From DATKZS01 sp035527835 [NCBI: bacterium] (GTDB taxonomy: Bacteria; RBG-13-61-14): DNA of 53,708 nt. Position 1 is the first letter of the stretch. Every line of letters begins with the position of its first letter. The position numbers and the translations under genes were made by a program. The DNA lies in assembly GCA_035527835.1 (NCBI GenBank), contig DATKZS010000219.1:1-53708 (forward strand), in the 5' to 3' direction. This document shows positions 33,519-43,172 of this stretch, piece after piece. The notes beneath the pieces are model-generated. The model was given only the letters and a program-made list of their open reading frames with translations, was not told the DNA's origin and made no database searches.

Positions 33519-34361
33519 ATGATAATTGAAAAAAGCGAGTTGTTTTACCCTTATAAGACGATCAAGGTAACACAAAGCAGAATCAACAAGGGATTGTTGG
33601 TCATTCCGGTCTCGTTGATGCCGCATTTCCCCAAGGAGAAATCTAAGGTCTTGCTTTTCGAAGATGATAGTGACATGGCGATAGCGAAGAATTTCACCCC
33701 GTTATCAGTAAAAAGCAAGGAGAACAGAATAACGGGCATGAACGCATTTTATGATAAATATAATATCAAGCATGGCGATGAAGTAGTTGTTCAGATCGCG
33801 GGTAAAAATAAATACAGAATAATTCCGGAAAAACGCTTCAAAGTGTTGATAAAACAATTTGAAAAAGAATTCGACAACTCCTTGAATGATGCCGAAGCTC
33901 AAGACAAGATTGAAAACCTCTCATCGGTGACTAATCTCGATTGCCGGGAAGTAATTTACCAAGAATATTACAGGACCGCGACAATCCAAAGTCAAGAAGG
34001 AAGAGGGGCAACAGTGATCACAGCCGCGAGAAAGAGGGCCATACGAGCCTCTGTAAGGAAATTATTGACGGAAATCTATCATGGCAATTGTCAGATATCA
34101 GGTTTCGGATTTCTCACCAAGACCGGAAAACCTTATTTTGAAATCCATCACCTGAAAGTCGATTACGGCGACCATTTAAAAAATGTACTGGTGGTTTGTC
34201 CTAATGTTCATGCTCAATTTACTCATGCATTGGTCGAAGAGCAATACGATGAGGAGGGGTGGCTGAGGATAGTTGCTTTTAATGGAAAGGAATTCAATGT
34301 AAATCAGGCGATTGATAAGGCGAAAAAGGAGATCAGAAAAGAAATCCATATTGCAAAGTAA
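33519..34361 (+). CDS. HNH-type nuclease
   Basis: 280 residues. The C-terminal HNH domain is GNCQISGFGFLTKTGKPYFE then IHHLKVDYGDHLKNVLVVCPNVHAQFTH: HH, Asn and the final His are present, but the usual first CxxC is reduced to a single Cys and the second is CPNV rather than CPNC, so zinc binding is in doubt. The N-terminal 130 residues (KTIKVTQSRINKGLLVIPVS, GDEVVVQIAGKNKYRIIP) look like a DNA-recognition beta domain. AT-rich and with different codon use from its neighbours: probably acquired. GGAGG with a 6-nt spacer sets ATG 33519. No methylase nearby. Confidence 0.7.
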   Translation: MIIEKSELFYPYKTIKVTQSRINKGLLVIPVSLMPHFPKEKSKVLLFEDDSDMAIAKNFTPLSVKSKENRITGMNAFYDKYNIKHGDEVVVQIAGKNKYRIIPEKRFKVLIKQFEKEFDNSLNDAEAQDKIENLSSVTNLDCREVIYQEYYRTATIQSQEGRGATVITAARKRAIRASVRKLLTEIYHGNCQISGFGFLTKTGKPYFEIHHLKVDYGDHLKNVLVVCPNVHAQFTHALVEEQYDEEGWLRIVAFNGKEFNVNQAIDKAKKEIRKEIHIAK

Positions 34362-34509
34362 GGGATATTGCATGCGGAAAAAATTATGGCAATAGTTGGA
34401 AAAACTCGACCCTAAATGATGTGGCGAGAAAAGGGTGGTCAAGCAGGTGAATGTGATGAACCAGAATACCTTTGTGAGGCCATAAAACAAATTTTTAGGA
34501 GGCGCGATC

Positions 34510-34740
34510 ATGGCGGAAATAGAAGTAACGGCGGAAATGAGCGAGAAATATTTGAACGATGACGTAACGGACCGGACCAGATGCCCACTTTGCAACAGTG
34601 TGAGGGTGGAGCAAATCTTAAGCGAGGATCGAGATGATTACGGCTTTTATGTGCCTATGATGTGTAAGAAGTGCCGGTCGACTTGGGGCGAAAGATACTA
34701 TTTGAGCGAAATTGTTGAATTAGAGATGCCTGAAAGATGA
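34510..34740 (+). CDS. small zinc-ribbon-like protein
   Basis: 76 residues with two Cys pairs, CPLC (31-34 region) and CKKC about 25 residues later, typical of a zinc ribbon. AGGAGG lies 7 nt before the ATG. Like the nuclease before it, AT-rich. The 148 nt between them show no other feature. Function unknown; a link with the nuclease is possible. Confidence 0.6.
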   Translation: MAEIEVTAEMSEKYLNDDVTDRTRCPLCNSVRVEQILSEDRDDYGFYVPMMCKKCRSTWGERYYLSEIVELEMPER

Positions 34741-34796
34741 GAGTTCAGCAATTATCGCATCCAATTCAATAAGATATTTCTCGAAGAGCTGGGACA

Positions 34797-36143
34797 TTAT
34801 TTAGTGACTTCTTTGAGTTTAATCTCCAGCGGATGGTCGAGGATGCGCAGGTACTGGTCGGCCATGGCGGGCTCGAACGCGGGCACGGAGTACATCACGG
34901 AGTCGAGGCGGTAGGTCCCGGCGGTGAGGCTGGTGAGCCCGGAGACCTGGTAGCCGCCGTTGCCGAAGGACCCGGGTTCGAGGTCGGGCGGGTCGAGGTG
35001 GTTCTCGTCGTCAATGTAGAAGACGCGCGGCTTCCACTCGGGGTTGTCGCCCTCCACGATCAGGCGGTTGAACCAGGCCCCGTGGTCCCTGCCGTCCGGC
35101 CCGACCGTGCCGGTGGACGACCAGGTGAAGGCACGCGGATCGGCCGCCATCTTCTTTTCCAGCTCGCCCATCTTCCCGTCCTGGATCACGCCCTCCGGGT
35201 ACAGGCTGTTGCGGTAGCGGCGCTCGCCCGCGAGGCGGGGGCTGTCCACGCTCACCCGGAACCTCGCGTCCTTCACCGCGAACCCCACGTCGATCGGCAG
35301 GTACACCTCGGTCGGGAAGCTGAACGAGTTGTAGTAATAGATGTTGTCCAGCTTGGCCGAAGGGCTCGGGATGTGAAAGATAAGGATGAGCTGCGAGCGC
35401 GTGCGCCGCACCACCCGCACCGGCCCGTCAATCCACGCCGCCAGCTCATTGGTGAAATCCTCCTCGGTCTTGTCAATGTCCACCCCGGCGATGCGGCAAT
35501 GGAGCCGCGCCTTCAAGCGGTCGCAATAATCCACCCCGTCGCCGCCGCCGGCCGCGGTCACCCGAAGCTCGTCCATGGCCATGGGCGCGTCCCTGGAAAA
35601 ACCGAGCGTGTAATTGAGCGCCGTGATGCGGCTGGTGCCCGGGTCAATGGAGACATAATCAACGGCAGAGCGGGCCGGAGCATTTCCCGAAAAATGAACA
35701 GCGTAGGCATAAGCCTTGCCGTTGTCCACCGGGTCATGCGCGCTGATCTCGATTGCGGTGTAGCTGTCGTATCCGGGCAGTAGTGACGCAACGCGGTCCG
35801 CCCGGTCGCCCAGGTCGCGGGCCATGAGCACCAGCTCATCATTGCCGTTAAATAACCCATCGCCGTCCCCGGGATTCTTTTCCTCCCCGTTCGGGAACAC
35901 GAAGTCGCCGGCCCTGGTCTTCTCGTCCACTTGGAAAGGGATAGGCGAAAATTTCCCGCCGCGGAGCGCAAAGACCCGAATGCCGCTGATCTTCGCGCCC
36001 GCGAGCGCCCCGGCCATATCTCCCTTGATGATCACGGGGTCGCTGTCGCGGGTGAGGGTGCGGCTATCGCCAGCCACGGAATTAGTTGCGATGAGCGTTG
36101 CAAGCAAAAAGGCGGATAGAAAAAGCATTGTTCGGCGCGCCAT
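34797..36143 (-). CDS. secreted protein of unknown function (IPFQxDE family, paralog 2)
   Basis: 448 residues. Signal peptide MLFLSAFLLATLIATNSVAG. Shared with the protein at 28997: IPFQVDEKTRAGDFVFPNGE, DELVLMARDLGDRA, HDPVDNGKAYAYAVHFSGN and a late GKMGELEKKMAADPRAFTWS. The acidic NPGDGDGLFNGNDEL segment resembles a calcium-binding loop. It ends with a domain describing SVPAFEPAMADQYLRILDHP. GGAGG lies 9 nt before ATG 36143. Adjacent on the same strand to the flavin oxidoreductase gene. Confidence 0.7.
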   Translation of the reverse strand: MARRTMLFLSAFLLATLIATNSVAGDSRTLTRDSDPVIIKGDMAGALAGAKISGIRVFALRGGKFSPIPFQVDEKTRAGDFVFPNGEEKNPGDGDGLFNGNDELVLMARDLGDRADRVASLLPGYDSYTAIEISAHDPVDNGKAYAYAVHFSGNAPARSAVDYVSIDPGTSRITALNYTLGFSRDAPMAMDELRVTAAGGGDGVDYCDRLKARLHCRIAGVDIDKTEEDFTNELAAWIDGPVRVVRRTRSQLILIFHIPSPSAKLDNIYYYNSFSFPTEVYLPIDVGFAVKDARFRVSVDSPRLAGERRYRNSLYPEGVIQDGKMGELEKKMAADPRAFTWSSTGTVGPDGRDHGAWFNRLIVEGDNPEWKPRVFYIDDENHLDPPDLEPGSFGNGGYQVSGLTSLTAGTYRLDSVMYSVPAFEPAMADQYLRILDHPLEIKLKEVTK

Positions 36144-36161
36144 GAATCAGCCTCCATGTGA

Positions 36162-37376
<1,215 letters not shown>

Positions 37377-37394
37377 GCGCGATCCCCCGCAAGA

Positions 37395-37424
37395 TTCATT
37401 ACAGCAGAGTAGATGTGTTATAAT
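37395..37424 (+). promoter_or_regulatory. promoter for the EmrAB-like operon
   Basis: TTCATT (37395-37400), 18 nt, TATAAT (37419-37424) preceded by TGT, an extended -10. It lies in the divergent gap and points to the efflux genes. Confidence 0.5.
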
Positions 37425-37505
37425 CTCTCTGTCAACACGGGGGGGGCGCCGTTGTTGCACGGTCCAGGCGGGCACTCACGAAAGATTCGCGAAAGGTGTG
37501 GTCTT

Positions 37506-38636
37506 ATGAGCGCTGTATCGAATAGCGGCAATGACAAGAAGTCTCCGCCGAACCGGATGCGGTACGCCGTGCCCCTGCTGCTGATGCTGCTGGGCTGCGG
37601 AGCGTATGGAGTTTATTGGCTGGTGGTGGCGCGCGGCACGGTGTACACGGACGACGCCGTGCTCAAGACCATATTGACGCCGTGTTCGAGCCGGGTGGGC
37701 GGCCGGGTGACCGAGTTCCTCGTCAAGGAGGGCGACACGGTGGGGCCGGGAAAGGTCCTGGCCCGCCTCGAAGACATGCCCTACAGCGCGCAGCGGGACC
37801 AGGCCGCGGCGGGGGTGGACGCGGCCCAGGCCGAGCTCGAGTCCGCGCGGCTCAATCTGCTCAAGGCCAGGATCTCGCTGGACAAGAACGTGGCCATGGC
37901 TCAGGCCGACTTGCGCGCGGCCTCCTCCAAGGAGGAGTACAGCCGCAAGATGAAGAAGCGGCTCAACAACCTGGCAGGGTTGGCAGCCACCGAAGAGATT
38001 GACCGCGCCGATACGGGCTGGGACGCTTCCGACGCCATGCTGGATGCGGCCAGGCAGAAGTTGGGCCTCTTGACCACCAGCGGCGCGGGCGACGGCGACA
38101 CGGCCAGGGCGCCCGCCGAGCTGGCCATTCTGATCCTGCAGAACCAGGTGGACATGGCCGAGGCCAACCTGGCGCTGGCCCAGGCGCGCCTGGCCATGGC
38201 GGAGGACAACCTGGCGCAGACCACGGTGTCGGCCACGGTGGGCGGTCAAATCTCCCGGCGCCACGTTGATCCCGGCCAGGTGGTGGCTCCCGGCCAGAGC
38301 ATTTTCAGCATCTCGGAGATGTCGGCGCCGTGGATCGAGGCGAACTTCAAGGAGGGCCAGCTCGCGGACATTGAGCCGGGCGACCGCGTGACCTTTACCG
38401 TGGACGCGTATCCGGGCCGGAAGTTCGCGGGCCAAGTGGTGAGCGTTCTGGGGGCGGCGCTGTCCGAGTTCTCGCTGTTGCCGGCGGGGGCCACCAGCGG
38501 GAACTTTATCAAGGTAACGCAGCGGGTCCCGGTTTACATCGCGATTGACGGGAACGACCATCCGCCGTTTTACCCGGGGCTGAACGTGGAGGTGCGCATC
38601 CACCTGCATACCGCTCCCGCCGCCGCGGCCAGGTAG
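37506..38636 (+). CDS. emrA: HlyD/EmrA-type membrane fusion protein
   Basis: 376 residues. One N-terminal transmembrane helix (AVPLLLMLLGCGAYGVYWLVV, about 21-41), then VYTDDAVLKTILTPCSSRVGGRVTEFLVKEGDTVGPGKVLARLE (lipoyl half-motif), two long coiled-coil helices rich in Ala (about 95-240), and the second lipoyl half ATVGGQISRRHVDPGQVVAPGQSIFSISE. This is the periplasmic adaptor of a tripartite or MFS-type efflux pump. The transporter gene starts 8 nt after its stop. Confidence 0.88.
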   Translation: MSAVSNSGNDKKSPPNRMRYAVPLLLMLLGCGAYGVYWLVVARGTVYTDDAVLKTILTPCSSRVGGRVTEFLVKEGDTVGPGKVLARLEDMPYSAQRDQAAAGVDAAQAELESARLNLLKARISLDKNVAMAQADLRAASSKEEYSRKMKKRLNNLAGLAATEEIDRADTGWDASDAMLDAARQKLGLLTTSGAGDGDTARAPAELAILILQNQVDMAEANLALAQARLAMAEDNLAQTTVSATVGGQISRRHVDPGQVVAPGQSIFSISEMSAPWIEANFKEGQLADIEPGDRVTFTVDAYPGRKFAGQVVSVLGAALSEFSLLPAGATSGNFIKVTQRVPVYIAIDGNDHPPFYPGLNVEVRIHLHTAPAAAAR

Positions 38637-38644
38637 AGGGCCCC

Positions 38645-40180
38645 ATGTCCACGGGCCGTCCGCCGGGCATGGCCGCTGCGCCCACCGATCATGCGCCGTG
38701 GCCCAAGTGGCCGCTCATGATCGTGGTCATGACCGGCACCTTCATGGCCATCCTCGACTCCAGTATCGTCAACGTGGGCCTGCCCTACATCATGACCGCG
38801 CTCGGCGTGCCCCTCGACGACGCCGAGTGGATCCTCACCGCCTTCATGCTCGCCGCCGCCGTGGCCATGCCCCTCACCGGATGGATCGGAGACCGCATCG
38901 GCTATGGCCGCATGTACCTGGCCTGCCTCGCCGTCTTCACCGTGGGCTCCGCCCTGTGCTCCCTGTCCTGGAACATTGACAGCCTGGTCGTCGCCCGCGT
39001 CATCCAGGCCGCCGGCGCCGGGATCATGCAGCCCGCCGGCATGGCCATGATCATCATGGTCTTCGAGCCGCACGAGCGCGGACGCGCCATCGGCATCTGG
39101 GGCATCGGCGCCATGGTCGCCCCCACCATCGGACCCACTCTCGGCGGATACCTCACGGAATACTTCGGGTGGCGCTCCGTCTTCACCGTCAACATCCCCG
39201 TCGGAGTACTCCTCATGATCTTCGGGCTCGGCGTCATCGGCCGGCGCGAAAAGACCGCGCCGCCCCAGCCCTTTGACTGGTATGGGTTCCTTTCCCTCTC
39301 CGTCTTTCTCATCGGTTTGCTCCTGGGCCTGGACCGGGCCCAGTCCTATGGGTGGGACGCCACGGAGGTAAAGTATTATCTGGCGGTTGCCGCGGTGTCA
39401 TTTACGGCGTTCATCTCGGCGGAGCTGACCGCGGGGCACCCGGTGGTGCCGTTCGACATGTTCCGGCACACGGATTTTTCGATGGGCCTGCTGCTCGCTC
39501 TGATCCGGGCGGTGGCGCTGTTCGGGGCGGTGTTTTTGCTGCCGGTGTACCTGGAGAACCTGCAGGGCCGGACCGCCATCCAGACCGGGATCATCCTGGT
39601 GCCGGCGGCCGTGACCATCGCCGTGTTCATGCCCATCTCCGGCTCCATCACCGACCGCTTCGGCGCGCGCTGGCCCGCGGTGGCCGGCGTGGTTCTCACC
39701 GGCGTCTCGCTCTGGATGTACCGCACCCTGGACTACGACTCGTCATCGTGGGACATCATCTATCCGCAGTTCTTCCGCGGCGCCGGAATCGCGCTCATGC
39801 TGACCCCGGTGGCCACCGCCGCCATGAACGCCGTGGCGCCCCGCCAGGCCGGCATCGCCTCGGGCCTGCTCAACGTGGCCCAGCGCGCCGGCGGATCGCT
39901 CGGCATCGCGCTCCTCTCCACCGTGCTCACCAACCGCCAGGCCATGCACCAGGAAATCATCGGCGCCGGTATCAACCTCTCCGCCCTGACGCCCGCCGCC
40001 GGAATGAGCCCGGCATCGGTCAAGACCGTGATCATCCTCCTCATCCAGCGCGCCGCCGCCATCCGTTCCTTCGACGACGTGTTCGCGCTCGCCGCCGGGC
40101 TAACCATGCTCGGCCTCATCCCCGCTCTCTTTCTGAGCGCAAAGCCGCCGCCTAAAAAGGGAGCGCCCGCCGGAGAATGA
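38645..40180 (+). CDS. emrB: DHA2-family MFS efflux transporter (EmrB/QacA type)
   Basis: 511 residues and about 14 membrane helices. Helix 1 with FMAILDSSIVNVGLPYIMTALG is the DHA2 motif; GWIGDRIGYGRMYLACLAVFTVGSALC is motif A; GAMVAPTIGPTLGGYLTEYFGWRSVFTVNIPVG is motif C with the following loop. Proton-driven export of hydrophobic compounds through the adaptor is expected. No regulator gene sits beside it, and no TolC homologue is in the window. Confidence 0.9.
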   Translation: MSTGRPPGMAAAPTDHAPWPKWPLMIVVMTGTFMAILDSSIVNVGLPYIMTALGVPLDDAEWILTAFMLAAAVAMPLTGWIGDRIGYGRMYLACLAVFTVGSALCSLSWNIDSLVVARVIQAAGAGIMQPAGMAMIIMVFEPHERGRAIGIWGIGAMVAPTIGPTLGGYLTEYFGWRSVFTVNIPVGVLLMIFGLGVIGRREKTAPPQPFDWYGFLSLSVFLIGLLLGLDRAQSYGWDATEVKYYLAVAAVSFTAFISAELTAGHPVVPFDMFRHTDFSMGLLLALIRAVALFGAVFLLPVYLENLQGRTAIQTGIILVPAAVTIAVFMPISGSITDRFGARWPAVAGVVLTGVSLWMYRTLDYDSSSWDIIYPQFFRGAGIALMLTPVATAAMNAVAPRQAGIASGLLNVAQRAGGSLGIALLSTVLTNRQAMHQEIIGAGINLSALTPAAGMSPASVKTVIILLIQRAAAIRSFDDVFALAAGLTMLGLIPALFLSAKPPPKKGAPAGE

Positions 40181-40227
40181 TCCCGGATCAAGCATTTCAG
40201 TGACCGATGAGATAAAATATCACCGTG

Positions 40228-40314
40228 ACAATGAACAGGATTAACAGGTAAAATGGGAAAAAGGGTCATTGATTATATTTTCCGGCTTATCCTGAATATC
40301 CTGTGTATCCTTGT
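40228..40314. repeat. imperfect intergenic hairpin, CAGGAT family
   Basis: 40228-40248 pairs imperfectly with 40291-40314 (CCTGAATATCCTGTGTATCC and TTGT). Same sequence family as 9035-9115 and 23657-23732, but decayed. Lies between the transporter and the dehydrogenase-like gene. Confidence 0.5.
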
Positions 40315-40336
40315 TAATTGATTCCGGAGGATTGAC

Positions 40337-41560
40337 ATGGCGAAAATCGTGGTTCTTGGCGGATGCGGGGCGGTGGGGAGCGTGGCGGTGAAGACGCTCG
40401 CGCGGCTGCCGTATTTTTCCGAGGTGGTGATTGCTGACATCAACTTGAAGCGGGCAAGGGAGATCGCGGCGGAGCTGGGGGCGGATAAGGTCTCCGCGAA
40501 AAAGGTGGACGCGCTGGACGCCCAGAGCGTGAAGCGCGCGGTCACGGGCGCGGACGTGGTCCTGAACTGCACCGGGCCGTTTTACAGGTTCGTGAAGACC
40601 GTGCTCAAGGCGGTGATTGCTTCCCGGGTCAACTACGTGGACATCTGCGACGACTTTGACGTCACCATCGAGATCCTGAAAATGGACGCGGCGGCGAAGA
40701 AGAAGGGCGTGACCGCGCTGATCGGCATGGGCAGCTCGCCGGGCGCGACCAACCTGCTCGGCAAGTTCGCCGCGCAAACGCTGCTCGACGAGACCGACTC
40801 CATTGACATCTTCCACGCCCACGGCGGCGAGCCGTTCGAGGGGGAGGGAGTGATCGGACACCGCTTCCACTGCATGAGCGTCCCCATCCCCATGTACCTC
40901 GACGGCGCGCTCAAGTACGTGGACTTTTTTAGGGAGGACGGGATCGCGCTGCGCCAGGAATTCGAGTTCCCGGTGATCGGCAAGGTCAAGCTCTACCCGT
41001 ATCCTCATCCCGAGCAGATCACCATGCCCCATTACATCAAGTGCCGCCGCGTCACCAACAAAGGCAGCGTCCTGCCGAACGAATATTACGACCTGATCAA
41101 GGACATGGTGCGGCTCGGGCTCGCGGGCAAGGAGCCGGTCAACGTCAAGGGCAAAAAGATCGCGCCCTGCGAATTCGCCATGGCCTACATCATCCGCGAG
41201 CGCGAGCGCATCCTGAAACAGACCGCGTTCGGCCCGCAGCGCGGCTGCGCCAGCGTGGTGGTGAAGGGCAGGAAGGACGGCAAGTACAGCGAGTACCGCT
41301 TCCACATGGCCTCCCGGAGCCAGGCCCTCGGCGAGGGCACCGGCATTCCCGCCGCCATCGGCGCCGTCCTCATGCTCCAGGGCAAGGTCACCGGGCCGGG
41401 AGTGCTCCCGCCCGAAGCCTGCGTCACGCCCACCGACTTCATTGACCTGGTGCCTCATGCCATGAAGCTCGACAAGAAGAAGGAAGGCGGCGAGGCCTTC
41501 GGCGGAGTGATCGTCGAGCATGTGGACGATACCGGAAAAGTTACCAAGCTGGACATCTGA
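40337..41560 (+). CDS. saccharopine-dehydrogenase-like NAD(P)-binding protein
   Basis: 407 residues. N-terminal Rossmann motif VVLGGCGAVGSVAVKTLARL, then VVIADINLKRAREIAAEL, VDALDAQSVKRAVTGADVVLNCTGPF and VNYVDICDDFDVT, the saccharopine dehydrogenase/Lys9 fold. GMGSSPGATNLLGKFAAQTL and FHAHGGEPFEGEGVIGHRFH follow in the second domain. The family has many members with unknown substrates. Its stop is 7 nt before the kinase start, so they share an operon. Confidence 0.85.
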   Translation: MAKIVVLGGCGAVGSVAVKTLARLPYFSEVVIADINLKRAREIAAELGADKVSAKKVDALDAQSVKRAVTGADVVLNCTGPFYRFVKTVLKAVIASRVNYVDICDDFDVTIEILKMDAAAKKKGVTALIGMGSSPGATNLLGKFAAQTLLDETDSIDIFHAHGGEPFEGEGVIGHRFHCMSVPIPMYLDGALKYVDFFREDGIALRQEFEFPVIGKVKLYPYPHPEQITMPHYIKCRRVTNKGSVLPNEYYDLIKDMVRLGLAGKEPVNVKGKKIAPCEFAMAYIIRERERILKQTAFGPQRGCASVVVKGRKDGKYSEYRFHMASRSQALGEGTGIPAAIGAVLMLQGKVTGPGVLPPEACVTPTDFIDLVPHAMKLDKKKEGGEAFGGVIVEHVDDTGKVTKLDI

Positions 41561-41567
41561 GAGAACC

Positions 41568-43172
41568 TTGAACCAGGACCTCAAAAAATACGTGCTCGCC
41601 GTTGACCACGGGACCTCCGGCGTCAAGACCGCGCTAATGTCCGTGTACGGCGAGCTCCTGGCGTTCGAGTATGAGAAGACGCCGGTCCAGTTCCTCCCCG
41701 GCGGCGGCGCCGAACAGGACCCGGAGCTGTGGTGGAACGCGCTCGTCAATACCTGCCGCAAGCTCGTGCAAAAACGCCTGGTCGCGCCCGGCGACATCGC
41801 GGCCATCTGCTGCTCGTCCACCTTCTCTTCCACCGTGGCCGTGGGCCCGGACGGACGCCACCTCGCCAACTCGCTCACCTGGATGGACTCGCGCGGCGCT
41901 CCCTACATCAAGGAGATCGTGAGCGGGTTCCCCGCCATTGACGGCTACGCCGTGTTCACCATGCTGCCGTGGATCTATAAGACCGGCGGCGGGCCGCAGC
42001 TCTCCGGCAAGGACGACCTCGCGCACGTGCTCTGGTGGAAGCACGAGCGGCCTGACGTTTACAAAGACGCCCGCATGTTCCTGGGCAGCAAGGACTACCT
42101 GAACCTCCGCCTCACCGGCCGCTTTGCCGCCGGCTACGATTCCATGTCGCTCTTCTGGCTCACCAACACCCGCGACATTAACAACATGTTTTATGACGAG
42201 GCGCTGGTGAAGAAGGTCGGGATCGAGCGCGGCAAGCTTCCGCCGATGCGGCGCTCCATTGACGTGCTGGGCCCGCTCCAGCCGGAGGTCGCGGACGCGA
42301 TCGGGGTCCCGCGGGACACGCGGGTGGTGACGGGCTCGCCCGACCATCAGTCGGCCTGCATCGGCTCCGGCGCGGTGCGCGACTTCGAGGGCCACGTTTA
42401 CATCGGCACCTCCTCCTGGATCCAGTGCGTGGTCCCGTTCAAGAAGACCGACATGTTCCACTCCATCGCCAGCCTGCCCACCGCCATCCCCGGCAAGTAC
42501 TACGCCGTGAACGAGCAGGACATCGCCGGCGGCGCGCTCGCGTTCCTGGTTGAAAATATCCTGTACCACCGCGGCCGGCTGCGGAATGAGGGGCCGCCGG
42601 CCGACGTGTATCAACAACTCGACGCGATCGCGGCCTCTGTGCCGCCCGGCGCCAACGGCGTGATCTTCACGCCCTGGCTCAACGGCGAGCGCACCCCGGT
42701 GGACGACACCACCGTCCGGGCCGGACTCATGAACCTCGGCATGACCACCACCAGCGACGACGTGGTCCGCGCGGTCATGGAGGGCATCGCCCTGAACACG
42801 CGCTGGGCCCTGGGCTACGTGGAGAAGTTCATCGGCCGCAGGATGGACCCGCTCAACATAGTCGGTGGCGGCGCGCGCTCAGAGGTATGGTGCCGTATCT
42901 TCGCCGACGCGCTTAACCGCACCGTGCGCCAGGTCAAGGACCCGATGCAGGCCAACGCCCGAGGCGCCGCCTTTATCGCGGCGGTGGGAATGGGCTATAT
43001 TAGTTTTGACGACGTGCCGGACCTGGTCGAGTACGCGAACACCTTCGAGCCGGACCCGAAGAACCGCAAGCTCTACGACGCGATGTTCACGGAGTTCGTG
43101 AACATCTACAAGAACAACAAGGCGATGTACCGCCGAATGAACGGCGCCAGAAAAGAAAAGGAGTGGACATGA
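41568..43172 (+). CDS. FGGY-family carbohydrate kinase (xylulokinase-like)
   Basis: 534 residues with a proposed TTG start at 41568, right after the preceding stop; earlier in-frame starts lie inside the upstream gene. Signatures: YVLAVDHGTSGVKTALMS (phosphate loop 1), LTWMDSRG, GSPDHQSACIGSGAV (with catalytic Asp in SPDH), FTPWLNGERTPV and LNIVGGGARSEVWCRIFADALN (adenosine motif). The substrate is a polyol or ketose not identifiable here. Its stop overlaps the Tat hydrolase gene by 4 nt. Confidence 0.88.
   Translation: MNQDLKKYVLAVDHGTSGVKTALMSVYGELLAFEYEKTPVQFLPGGGAEQDPELWWNALVNTCRKLVQKRLVAPGDIAAICCSSTFSSTVAVGPDGRHLANSLTWMDSRGAPYIKEIVSGFPAIDGYAVFTMLPWIYKTGGGPQLSGKDDLAHVLWWKHERPDVYKDARMFLGSKDYLNLRLTGRFAAGYDSMSLFWLTNTRDINNMFYDEALVKKVGIERGKLPPMRRSIDVLGPLQPEVADAIGVPRDTRVVTGSPDHQSACIGSGAVRDFEGHVYIGTSSWIQCVVPFKKTDMFHSIASLPTAIPGKYYAVNEQDIAGGALAFLVENILYHRGRLRNEGPPADVYQQLDAIAASVPPGANGVIFTPWLNGERTPVDDTTVRAGLMNLGMTTTSDDVVRAVMEGIALNTRWALGYVEKFIGRRMDPLNIVGGGARSEVWCRIFADALNRTVRQVKDPMQANARGAAFIAAVGMGYISFDDVPDLVEYANTFEPDPKNRKLYDAMFTEFVNIYKNNKAMYRRMNGARKEKEWT

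Noticed and set aside
40241-41878. 545-codon minus-strand open frame opposite the saccharopine-dehydrogenase-like gene
   Set aside because: Shadow frame with no recognisable domain; the plus strand has the Rossmann motif and operon-like spacing.
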